From the NCBI RefSeq assembly GCF_003248355.1, contig NZ_QKWY01000001.1, positions 950,001-1,014,000 on the forward strand: a stretch of 64,000 nt of DNA. Direction: 5' to 3'. A model generated the notes under the pieces. It was not told the DNA's origin and did not search any database. It saw only the letters and a program-made list of their open reading frames with translations. The position numbers and the translations under genes were made by a program. Positions 39,995 through 47,441 of the stretch are shown piece after piece. The stretch's first letter is position 1. Each line of letters begins with the position of its first letter. Origin of the DNA: Streptomyces sp. AC1-42W (GTDB taxonomy: Bacteria > Actinomycetota > Actinomycetes > Streptomycetales > Streptomycetaceae).

Positions 39995-40969
39995 CTACTG
40001 CTCCTCGAACAGGCTGGTGACCGAGCCGTCCTCGAAGACCTCGCGCACCGCGCGGGCGATCGTCGGGGCGATCGACAGGACCTTGATCTTGTCGAGCTCC
40101 AGCTCATTCGGGGTCGGCAGGGTATCCGTGAACACGAACTCGCTGACCTTCGAGTTCTTGAGGCGGTCCGCCGCCGGACCGGACAGCACGCCGTGCGTCG
40201 CCGTCACCATCACGTCCTCCGCGCCGTGCGCGAACAGGGCGTCGGCCGCGGCGCAGATGGTGCCGCCGGTGTCGATCATGTCGTCGACCAGGACACAGAC
40301 CCGGCCCTTCACATTGCCGACGACCTCGTGGACGGTCACCTGGTTGGCGACATCCTTGTCACGGCGCTTGTGCACGATCGCCAGCGGGGCGTCGAGCCGG
40401 TCGCACCAGCGGTCCGCGACGCGCACGCGGCCGGCGTCCGGGGAGACGATCGTCAGCTTGGAGCGGTCCACCTTGGCACCCACGTAATCCGCCAGGATCG
40501 GCAGCGCGAAGAGGTGGTCCACCGGGCCGTCGAAGAAACCCTGGATCTGGTCGGTGTGCAGATCGACGGTGAGGATGCGGTCCGCGCCCGCCGTCTTCAT
40601 CAGGTCCGCGACCATCCGGGCCGAGATCGGCTCGCGACCGCGGTGCTTCTTGTCCTGGCGGGCGTAGCCGTAGAACGGCACGATCACCGTGATCGAACGG
40701 GCCGACGCGCGCTTGAGCGCGTCGAGCATGATCAGCTGCTCCATGATCCACTTGTTGATCGGAGCCGTGTGGCTCTGGATCAGGAAGCAGTCCGCGCCGC
40801 GCGCCGACTCCTGGAAGCGGACGTAGATCTCACCGTTGGCGAAATCGAAGGCCTTCGTCGGCACGAGGCCGACACCCAGCTGGTGCGCGACCTCCTCGGC
40901 CAGCTCGGGGTGGGCGCGGCCGGAGAAGAGCATCAGTTTCTTCTCGCCGGTCGTCTTGATCCCGGTCAC
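39995..40969 (-). CDS. prs: Ribose-phosphate pyrophosphokinase
   Basis: 324 residues from the GTG at 40969 (GAGGAG eight bases upstream). Makes PRPP for nucleotide, histidine and tryptophan synthesis. Motifs: LFSGRAHPELAEEVAHQLG at the start, YARQDKKHRGREPISARMVA, LTVDLHTDQIQGFF, and the PRPP-binding loop VLVDDMIDTGGTICAAA near residue 225. Downstream of glmU on the same strand with 120 bases between, a pairing common in bacteria. Confidence 0.95.
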   Translation of the reverse strand: MTGIKTTGEKKLMLFSGRAHPELAEEVAHQLGVGLVPTKAFDFANGEIYVRFQESARGADCFLIQSHTAPINKWIMEQLIMLDALKRASARSITVIVPFYGYARQDKKHRGREPISARMVADLMKTAGADRILTVDLHTDQIQGFFDGPVDHLFALPILADYVGAKVDRSKLTIVSPDAGRVRVADRWCDRLDAPLAIVHKRRDKDVANQVTVHEVVGNVKGRVCVLVDDMIDTGGTICAAADALFAHGAEDVMVTATHGVLSGPAADRLKNSKVSEFVFTDTLPTPNELELDKIKVLSIAPTIARAVREVFEDGSVTSLFEEQ

Positions 40970-41089
40970 AGCACAGTCTCCTCAGACGTGTTCCTGGCGC
41001 CGCACACAGATGTCCCGAAGTGCAACGAGCCAGCCGAAATGGGGTGAGCATCTATCACGGTACGCCGTGCGCGGCGCACCTGTTTCCGG

Positions 41090-42538
41090 TCAGCTTTCGC
41101 CGGTCGGCTTCTCCGCCGCCGCCTGGGCCGCCTGCGCGGCGGCGCTTCCGGGACGCTTGCGCGCCACCCAACCCTCGATATTCCTTTGCTGGCCCCGTGC
41201 CACGGCCAGCGAACCGGACGGTACGTCCTTCGTGATGACCGACCCGGCGGCGGTGTAGACACCGTCTCCGACCGTGACAGGCGCCACAAACATATTGTCC
41301 GACCCGGTGCGGCAGTGCGACCCGATCGTCGTGTGGTGCTTGGCCACACCGTCGTAGTTCACGAAGACGCTCGCGGCGCCGATGTTGGTGTGGTCGCCGA
41401 TGGTGGCGTCGCCCACGTACGACAGGTGCGGGACCTTGGTGCCCTCGCCGATCGTCGCGTTCTTCATCTCGACGTAGGTGCCGGCCTTCGCCTTCGGGCC
41501 GAGCGTGGTGCCGGGCCGCAGATACGCGTACGGGCCCACCAGCGCGCCCGGACCGACCTCGGCGCCGTCCGCCACGGTGTTGTCCACCCGCGCGCCCGCG
41601 TGCACGACGGTGTCCGTCAGCCGCGAGTTCGGGCCGACCTCGGCGTCCTCCGCGAGGTGCGTGCTGCCCAGCAGCTGGGTGCCCGGGTGCACGATCGCGT
41701 CGCGCTCGTACGTCACGGTGACGTCGATCAGCGTGGACGCCGGGTCGACGACGGTCACCCCGGCCGTCATCGCGCGCTCCAGCAGCCGCTGGTTCAGCAG
41801 CCGGCGGGCCTCCGCCAGCTGCACCCGGTTGTTGATGCCCAGGATCTCGCGGTGGTCGCCCGCCACCGAAGCGCCCACCCGGTGCCCGGCCTCGCGCAGG
41901 ATGGACAGCACGTCGGTGAGGTACTCCTCGCCCTGGCTGTTGTCCGTGCGCACCTGGCCCAGCGCCGTCGCGAGCAGCTTCCCGTCGAACGCGAACACCC
42001 CGGAGTTGATCTCCCGCACGGCCCGCTGCTCGTCGCTCGCGTCCTTGTGCTCCACGATCGCGGTGACCGCGCCACTGGCCGCGTCGCGCACGATGCGCCC
42101 GTAGCCGGTGGCGTCGGGGACCTCGGCGCTGAGCACGGTGACCGCGTTGCCGTCGGCGGTGTGCGTCGCGGCGAGCGCCGCCAGCGTCTCGCCGGACAGC
42201 AGCGGGGTGTCCCCGCACACCACGACCACGGTGCCCTCGACCGCACCGCCCAGCTCGTCGAGCGCGACCCGCACCGCGTTCCCGGTGCCCTTGCGCTCGG
42301 CCTGGTAGGCGGTGCGCACCTGCGCGTCGGCCTCGGCGAGGTGGGTGGTGACCTGCTCGTGCGCGTGGCCCACCACCACGACGAGGTGCTGGGGGTCCAG
42401 CTCACGGGATGCGGCGACGACATGACCGACGAGCGAGCGCCCGGAGATCTGGTGCAGGACCTTGGGTGTCTTCGACTTCATGCGGGTGCCCTCACCCGCT
42501 GCGAGGACGACGACGGCTGCCGGGCGTACGGAGCTCAC
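41090..42538 (-). CDS. glmU: Bifunctional GlcNAc-1-P uridyltransferase and GlcN-1-P acetyltransferase
   Basis: 482 residues from the GTG at 42538 (AAGGG upstream). Makes UDP-GlcNAc for peptidoglycan. The N-terminal pyrophosphorylase has VVLAAGEGTRMKSKTPKVLH, CGDTPLL and EINSGVFAF. The C-terminal left-handed beta-helix has hexapeptide repeats (LVGPYAYLRPGTTLGPKAKA) and the acetyltransferase site KNATIGEGTKVPHLSYVGD and NYDGVAKHHT. An Ala/Gln-rich tail follows. A longer reading frame to 42640 has no support. Confidence 0.94.
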   Translation of the reverse strand: MSSVRPAAVVVLAAGEGTRMKSKTPKVLHQISGRSLVGHVVAASRELDPQHLVVVVGHAHEQVTTHLAEADAQVRTAYQAERKGTGNAVRVALDELGGAVEGTVVVVCGDTPLLSGETLAALAATHTADGNAVTVLSAEVPDATGYGRIVRDAASGAVTAIVEHKDASDEQRAVREINSGVFAFDGKLLATALGQVRTDNSQGEEYLTDVLSILREAGHRVGASVAGDHREILGINNRVQLAEARRLLNQRLLERAMTAGVTVVDPASTLIDVTVTYERDAIVHPGTQLLGSTHLAEDAEVGPNSRLTDTVVHAGARVDNTVADGAEVGPGALVGPYAYLRPGTTLGPKAKAGTYVEMKNATIGEGTKVPHLSYVGDATIGDHTNIGAASVFVNYDGVAKHHTTIGSHCRTGSDNMFVAPVTVGDGVYTAAGSVITKDVPSGSLAVARGQQRNIEGWVARKRPGSAAAQAAQAAAEKPTGES

Positions 42539-42609
42539 GGATATGCCCTTCGGCTTCGGGTGGTGGACACCCGCAGGATACCGGGGGGCGTCCGCCCGGA
42601 CATGGGCAA

Positions 42610-42636
42610 GGGCCCCGACCGAAATGGTCGGGGCCC
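42610..42636 (-). terminator. tRNA-Gln terminator
   Basis: GGGCCCCGACC and GGTCGGGGCCC pair around GAAAT, 12 bases after the tRNA 3' end on the minus strand and upstream of glmU. Confidence 0.75.
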
Positions 42637-42647
42637 GCACGAAAGAG

Positions 42648-42719
42648 CTCCCCTACCAGGACTTGAACCTGGAACAAGTTATCCAAAGTAACCCGTGTTG
42701 CCGATTACACCATAGGGGA
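42648..42719 (-). tRNA. tRNA-Gln (anticodon UUG)
   Basis: 72 bases. Acceptor stem TCCCCTA/TAGGGGA with discriminator G; D-arm GTG...CAC; anticodon loop CTTTGGA closed by GGTTA/TAACT with anticodon TTG; T-arm CCAGG-TTCAAGT-CCTGG. CCA is not encoded. It reads CAA, a rare codon in high-G+C genomes. Confidence 0.95.
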
Positions 42720-42747
42720 TGGCGTACGCCGCAAACCGGACAAAAGG

Positions 42748-43599
42748 TCAGCCGGCGGAGGGCGTGGCATCTACTATGCCGTACCACCAGCCCTCAATGC
42801 GACGGTACAGCGCGGCGCTCTTGTTCACGCGCACCACGAGGCAACCGCGGTACAACTCGCCGGTGTTCTTGCGCGTGGTGGTGGGATTGTGCTTCTTGAG
42901 CGAGGTTTTTCCGAACGAGCCGGACGGGCCGACTTCCTCTCTCCAGAACCGCTCGGCGCCAGGCACATCGGCCGACTCGTGAATGTGTACGTGGAACCGC
43001 AGGTGCTCGGACGGCACCTTCAGCAGGCGGAGCCAGGCCAGGAAGACGCGGATCATGTGCGGATCGCTGTTGATGAAGGTCACTCGCTCCTGGCGTCGGT
43101 GGGGTTTGGCCTTGGTGCCTTCCGCCCAGTAGAGCCCGACGCCGAGCACGAACAGCTCCCGCTCGGTCATCGTTCCGATCTCGGCAACCGCGTCGCGCTT
43201 GGTCCGCTGCCGCTCCGCCTCGCGCCGCTCAAGGGTGGCTTCCCATCCCCGCCTGGCGATGGCGGAGGCTTCCGCGGGTGAGCGCCTCGGCGGCTTCGGC
43301 AGGTCTCGTACCCATAGCGAGATCGAACTCTTCGAGCATCCCAGCTCCAGCTGGATCTGGTCGTACGTCTTCCCTTCCAGCCGCAGCTCGCGGGCCTTCG
43401 CTCTCAGGTCGTCCTTGGCGCGCGGGCGTTTGGTCCACTCCGGCGCGGGCTCGCCCTCCAGTAGGCGGTTGAGGATGTCGTTGTTGTCGACGTGCAGCCG
43501 GTCCCGGATCTGGCGGCGGCTCAGGCCCTCCCGGCGCAGCGCTACCGCCTGTTCGCGCAGGCCCTCGAAGTCCGCGTACTTGCTCGTGGTTTCCGTCAT
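42748..43599 (-). CDS. Double-HTH protein with a LAGLIDADG-like region
   Basis: 283 residues. Two consecutive resolvase-like helix-turn-helix units: residues 17-45 (LRREGLSRRQIRDRLHVDNN) and 67-95 (RLEGKTYDQIQLELGCSKSS). From residue 145 onward the pattern is LGVGLYWAEGTK, then FINSDPHMIRVFLAWLRLLK, and later YRGCLVVRVNKSAALYRRIE with WWYGI, which resembles LAGLIDADG endonuclease or WhiA-like folds. It would cut or mark DNA at a defined site, or act as a regulator. It lies 28 bases from tRNA-Gln, a common insertion site, and has a dyad near its start. The catalytic assignment is uncertain. Confidence 0.65.
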   Translation of the reverse strand: MTETTSKYADFEGLREQAVALRREGLSRRQIRDRLHVDNNDILNRLLEGEPAPEWTKRPRAKDDLRAKARELRLEGKTYDQIQLELGCSKSSISLWVRDLPKPPRRSPAEASAIARRGWEATLERREAERQRTKRDAVAEIGTMTERELFVLGVGLYWAEGTKAKPHRRQERVTFINSDPHMIRVFLAWLRLLKVPSEHLRFHVHIHESADVPGAERFWREEVGPSGSFGKTSLKKHNPTTTRKNTGELYRGCLVVRVNKSAALYRRIEGWWYGIVDATPSAG

Positions 43600-43611
43600 G
43601 CGCCAAGCGTT

Positions 43612-43626
43612 GTCCGGAATCCGGAC
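43612..43626. promoter_or_regulatory. 15-base dyad upstream of the double-HTH gene
   Basis: GTCCGGA-A-TCCGGAC, centred 20 bases before the ATG at 43599. Likely site for the product itself or another repressor. Confidence 0.55.
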
Positions 43627-43754
43627 GTCCGGGTCGAATGGGCGGTCGATTCGTTATTTCGGGCGGTTGTTCCCCAATCGGCCTTCGGTCGAACGTGCGA
43701 CGTGCTGTGCGGGTGCTCCTTAAATGGGATGCGGGCGCCCGTAGGCTGGATGCC

Positions 43755-45083
43755 ATGACCGCAACGGGGGCAGACCGGGAAGCGGCGGGTTCGACCACCC
43801 GTGGCTACTGGTGGTGGGAACGGCGACGGAGTGTCGCGCTCGACGGGGGACTGGCGCTGGTCTCGGCGCTGGAATGCGGGCTCGAAGGGGTGGCGTTCGC
43901 GGGGGACGCGGGGCTGCCCGTGCCCCTGGGGGTGGTGTTCGGGCTGCTCGCCGGGGCCGTGCTGCTGGTGCGGCGGCGGTGGCCGATCGCGGTGGTGCTG
44001 GTCTCGATCGCGACGACCCCCGCCGAGATGGGCTTCCTGATGGGCCTGGTGGGGCTCTACACGCTGGCCGCGTCCGAGGTGCCCCGGCGGATCACCGCCG
44101 TGCTGATGAGCATGTCCCTGGTGGGGACGTTCATCGTGACCTACGTGCGGCTGCGCCAGGGCGTCGACGAGAACGCCGACTTCGGGCCCGGCGACTGGTA
44201 CGTGCCGATGCTGTCCCTCTTCATGGCCGTCGGGCTGACCGCCCCGCCCGTGCTGTTCGGCCTGTACATAGGGGCCAGGCGCCGGCTGATGGAGAGCCTG
44301 CGGGAGCGGGCCGACTCGCTGGAGCGGGAGCTGTCGCTGCTCGCCGACCGGGCCGAGGAGCGCGCGGAGTGGGCCCGCACCGAGGAGCGCACCCGGATCG
44401 CCCGCGAGATGCACGACGTGGTGGCCCACCGGGTGAGCCTGATGGTGGTGCACGCGGCGGCGCTCCAGGCGGTGGCGCCCAAGGACCCCGCCAAGGCCGT
44501 GCGCAACGCGGCGCTGGTCGGTGACATGGGCCGCCAGGCGCTCACCGAGCTGCGCGAGATGCTGGGCGTGCTGCGGACCGGTGACCCGATGATGACCCGT
44601 GTGGACAAGGTGCCGCTGGCCGCGGTCGGCCGGGCGGCGCAGGCGGCGGCGGAGGACGGGCCGCGCCTGGACGAGGTGGAGGCGCTGGTCGGGCAGTCGC
44701 GGGCGGCCGGGATGACCGTGGAGCTGTCGGTGGAGGGCGACGTGCGGGCGTACGCGCCCGAGGTCGAGCAGACGGCGTACCGGGTGGTGCAGGAGGCCCT
44801 CACCAACGTCCACAAGCACGCGGCCGGCGCGAGGACGTGGGTGCGGCTGGCGCACCGGGACGCCGAGGTCGCGATGCAGGTGGAGAACGGCCCGTCCGAC
44901 GCGGCGACGGCGGACGCGGGGCTGCCCAGTGGGGGCAACGGCCTGGTCGGCATGCGTGAACGCGTGCTGGGCCTGGGCGGTGTGTTCGTCTCGGGTCCCA
45001 CGGACAGGGGCGGTTTCCGCGTTTCGGCGGTTCTGCCGGACGAGGGCACCGGCGCCGACGGCGCCGCAGCGGCGTCCGCTTAG
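43755..45083 (+). CDS. NarL-type two-component sensor histidine kinase
   Basis: 442 residues from the ATG at 43755. Five or six membrane helices in the first 180 residues (VLLVRRRWPIAVVLVSIATT and others), then HisKA_3 (EERTRIAREMHDVVAHRVSL, phospho-His) and a HATPase (AYRVVQEALTNVHKHAAGAR, GNGLVGMRERVLGLGG). No response regulator gene lies next to it, so it is an orphan. It shares a 155-base divergent gap with the double-HTH gene. Confidence 0.9.
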   Translation: MTATGADREAAGSTTRGYWWWERRRSVALDGGLALVSALECGLEGVAFAGDAGLPVPLGVVFGLLAGAVLLVRRRWPIAVVLVSIATTPAEMGFLMGLVGLYTLAASEVPRRITAVLMSMSLVGTFIVTYVRLRQGVDENADFGPGDWYVPMLSLFMAVGLTAPPVLFGLYIGARRRLMESLRERADSLERELSLLADRAEERAEWARTEERTRIAREMHDVVAHRVSLMVVHAAALQAVAPKDPAKAVRNAALVGDMGRQALTELREMLGVLRTGDPMMTRVDKVPLAAVGRAAQAAAEDGPRLDEVEALVGQSRAAGMTVELSVEGDVRAYAPEVEQTAYRVVQEALTNVHKHAAGARTWVRLAHRDAEVAMQVENGPSDAATADAGLPSGGNGLVGMRERVLGLGGVFVSGPTDRGGFRVSAVLPDEGTGADGAAAASA

Positions 45084-45091
45084 GGCAGGGG

Positions 45092-45616
45092 CTAGCCCGA
45101 GACCAGCCGCTCCGGCTGGAGCCCCGTGACCAGCGTCGCGAGGGCCGTGTCGATGTCCCGGCCCAGATACCAGTCGCCGGTGTGGTCGATGGAGTACACC
45201 CGCCCGGTCAGATCGATCGCCAGGACCGCCTGGCCCTCCCCCTCCTCGCCGAGCGGCGCCACCTCCGTGTCCAGCGCCCGGCCCAGGTCGCCGAGGGTGC
45301 GGGCCAGGTGCAGCCCGCTGAGCGGGTCGATGCGGACGGCCGGCGGCGCGATCTGGCGGCCGGGCGCGGTGGCGGTGACGCGCAGCCCGCCGAACTCGGC
45401 CCATGCCTCGACGGCGGCCGGGAAGACGGCGTGCCGGTGCCCGGCCGGTGAGGCGTACGAGCGCAGCGCGTCGGCCCACTCCTCGGCCTGGCGGATGTCC
45501 CAGCGGCCGGGCTGCCAGCCGGCGGCGCGCAGGGCGGTGTCCACGGCGGCCGGGAAGCGGGGGGCGGCCGGCCGCTCGGGGCCGGACTGCGCGGGCAGGT
45601 CGGTGCGGTCGTGCAT
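45092..45616 (-). CDS. SUKH-3 family immunity-like protein
   Basis: 174 residues from the ATG at 45616, eight bases after the deaminase gene. The fold-typical pattern is ALRAAGWQPGRWDIRQAEEW, AVEAWAEFGGLRV, IDPLSGLHLARTLGDLGRAL, IDLTGRVYSIDHTGDWYLGR. SUKH domains (SMI1/KNR4 superfamily) bind and neutralise nuclease and deaminase toxins. It should protect against the YwqJ-type deaminase encoded just upstream in the same transcript. Confidence 0.85.
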   Translation of the reverse strand: MHDRTDLPAQSGPERPAAPRFPAAVDTALRAAGWQPGRWDIRQAEEWADALRSYASPAGHRHAVFPAAVEAWAEFGGLRVTATAPGRQIAPPAVRIDPLSGLHLARTLGDLGRALDTEVAPLGEEGEGQAVLAIDLTGRVYSIDHTGDWYLGRDIDTALATLVTGLQPERLVSG

Positions 45617-45624
45617 GGGCGCGG

Positions 45625-46158
45625 TCAGCCCTTCTCTGCGGTGGTGGCCGCGCCGGGTGTGGTGATGTCCACGGGGCGGACGCCGAAGTGGGCCAGCATC
45701 ACGGCGCAGGAGCGGCAGGGTGCCGCGTAGCTGCCGTGCAGCGGGTCGCCGTCCTCGCGGATGCGGCGTGCGGTGAGTCGGGAGTGCTTGAGGGCGCGGC
45801 GCGCCTCGCCGTTGGTGAGGGGTTTGCGCTGGGCCCGCTTGGAGCGTCCGGCCTCGGTGGCGGTGAGGTGGCGGGAGAGCAGTATGGCTTCGGGGCAGCG
45901 GCCGGTGAACCGTTCGCGCTGCGCGCTGGGGAGGGTGTCGAGGAAGTCCTGTACGAGGTGGTGCAGGACGGGTGGCTGGTCGCCCTTGCCCGCGGTGCAG
46001 GTGAGGGTCTCGCCGCGTACGGACAGGGCGGCGGCGACGGCCGGCAGGATGCCGTCGCGGCGCTGGCCGAGCCGGGGGGCGTGGCCCTGATCGGTGCTGC
46101 TCCAGCTGAGTCGTGGGTCCCCGGTGGTGACGGTCTGTGCAGTGTGTGCGGTGTGCAT
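45625..46158 (-). CDS. YwqJ-type nucleic acid deaminase (toxin-like)
   Basis: 177 residues from the ATG at 46158 (GGGAGGG nine bases upstream). The deaminase zinc site is visible as CPEAILLSRHLT near residue 100, with PE at the usual His-Ala-Glu position, and PCRSCAVMLAHFGV near 150 (Cys ligands). YwqJ deaminases are known as effectors of polymorphic toxin systems. Here there is no signal peptide, repeat or WXG-like leader, so the protein is probably not exported by itself. Partner of the SUKH-3 gene immediately downstream. Confidence 0.8.
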   Translation of the reverse strand: MHTAHTAQTVTTGDPRLSWSSTDQGHAPRLGQRRDGILPAVAAALSVRGETLTCTAGKGDQPPVLHHLVQDFLDTLPSAQRERFTGRCPEAILLSRHLTATEAGRSKRAQRKPLTNGEARRALKHSRLTARRIREDGDPLHGSYAAPCRSCAVMLAHFGVRPVDITTPGAATTAEKG

Positions 46159-46458
46159 GGTGCTGTGTCCCTCCCGTGCCCGCAGCGGCCGCTGCAGAAT
46201 GTGCACGCCCCCGTGTATGCGGGTGACAGCCTGCCAAATGTGTCGGGTCCTGTGAAAGCTGGGTCGGTGAAACGTGGTCGCGTGTCGCGATTCGGTGGCC
46301 TTCCCGTCGCTCGTCCGTCACACCGTTGTGACGGTTGGTGACGGAAGTGGTCCGGAGGCGGCGGGGCCGGTTCCCGTGCGGGGGTCACCGCTTAGGCTGT
46401 GCCTGGACGACCCCCTGGGTCGGTCCTCATCAGCCGGACGCAGCAGGGGGCAACCGCC
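46159..46458. promoter_or_regulatory. Divergent promoter region of the toxin-immunity genes
   Basis: 300 bases without a gene between the leftward deaminase/SUKH-3 pair and the rightward genes. Contains the dyad CCGTCACA-CCGT-TGTGACGG at 46315-46334, well placed as an operator for both directions, with an additional TGGTGACGG half-site after it. Confidence 0.6.
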
Positions 46459-47436
46459 ATGACGACAGGTCGGCTCGGGCAGGAAGCCGCGCCACCGAAC
46501 GCGGCCTATGCCGGGCAGCTCGTGCACTTCCCGGACCCGGTCCGGGCCTCGCGCCACCCCAGAGGGGTGCGGATGGACGAGAACGGCTGCCCGGACTTCT
46601 CGCCGTACGCGCGGGCGGCGGCGGAGATCGCGGAGCCTCCGCAGGGTTTCGGCGTGGACGAGTTGCGGCTGACGGACTACGTGTCGGCGAACGCGGCGAT
46701 GGCGGAGGCCGGTCATGAGCTGTGGGACACGATCCCGCCGGTGGCGACCCCGCACGGCTGGACCTGGCATCACGTGCCGGGCGGCCGGCGGATGGAGCTG
46801 GTCCCGGTCGAGGTGAAGGCGCTGCTGCGCCACCACGCGGGGCTGGCGTCGACCGAGGTGGACCTGGACAAGCGGGGTACGCGTCCGCTCCAGGAGACCC
46901 GGCCGGCGCACTTCCGGCTGCCCAAGGGGTCGGTCGCGGTGAGCGAGCAGCAGATCCTGGGCGTCGAGGAGGATCTCGGCTACCGGCTGCCGGGTGCGTA
47001 CCGTTCGTTCCTCAAGGCGGCCGGTGGCGCGGCTCCGGTGGGTACGGCGCTGGACGCGGAGCTGGGGCTGCTGGTCGACCAGCCGTTCTTCACGGTGCGC
47101 GAGGAGGCCGCCGTGAACGACCTGGTGTACGTGAACAAGTGCCTGCGCGACCATCTGACGAAGGACTACCTCGGTGTGGCCTTCGTGCAGGGCGGCATTC
47201 TCGCGGTGAAGGTGCGGGGCGAGGGTCTGGGCTCGGTGTGGTTCTGCGCCTACGACGACGCGCGCGACCGGGACGGCTGGACGGTGCGGGAGCGGGTGGA
47301 CCGGCTGCTGCTGCCGTGCGGTGAGGACTTCGACGCGTTCCTCCAGCGGCTCGCGGGCAATCCGCCGGAGCTGGAGACGGTGGCGAACCTGATGGTGGAC
47401 GGCGGCTTCGCGCACGTCGTCCCGGTGGAGGGGTGA
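46459..47436 (+). CDS. WHH-type HNH nuclease fused to a SUKH domain
   Basis: 325 residues from the ATG at 46459. Residues 35-130 end in TPHGWTWHHVPGGRRMELVP followed by RHHAG, which is the WHH variant of the HNH/EndoVII nuclease site (W-H-H, later H-H). Residues 150-310 are a SUKH (SMI1/KNR4) domain with EEDLGYRLPGAYRSFLKAAG and VWFCAYDD. Toxin and immunity domains in one chain usually mean the immunity part keeps the nuclease silent, or that this is an immunity protein that captured a nuclease. The stop overlaps a GTG for the next gene. Confidence 0.8.
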   Translation: MTTGRLGQEAAPPNAAYAGQLVHFPDPVRASRHPRGVRMDENGCPDFSPYARAAAEIAEPPQGFGVDELRLTDYVSANAAMAEAGHELWDTIPPVATPHGWTWHHVPGGRRMELVPVEVKALLRHHAGLASTEVDLDKRGTRPLQETRPAHFRLPKGSVAVSEQQILGVEEDLGYRLPGAYRSFLKAAGGAAPVGTALDAELGLLVDQPFFTVREEAAVNDLVYVNKCLRDHLTKDYLGVAFVQGGILAVKVRGEGLGSVWFCAYDDARDRDGWTVRERVDRLLLPCGEDFDAFLQRLAGNPPELETVANLMVDGGFAHVVPVEG

Positions 47437-47441
47437 GCGCG

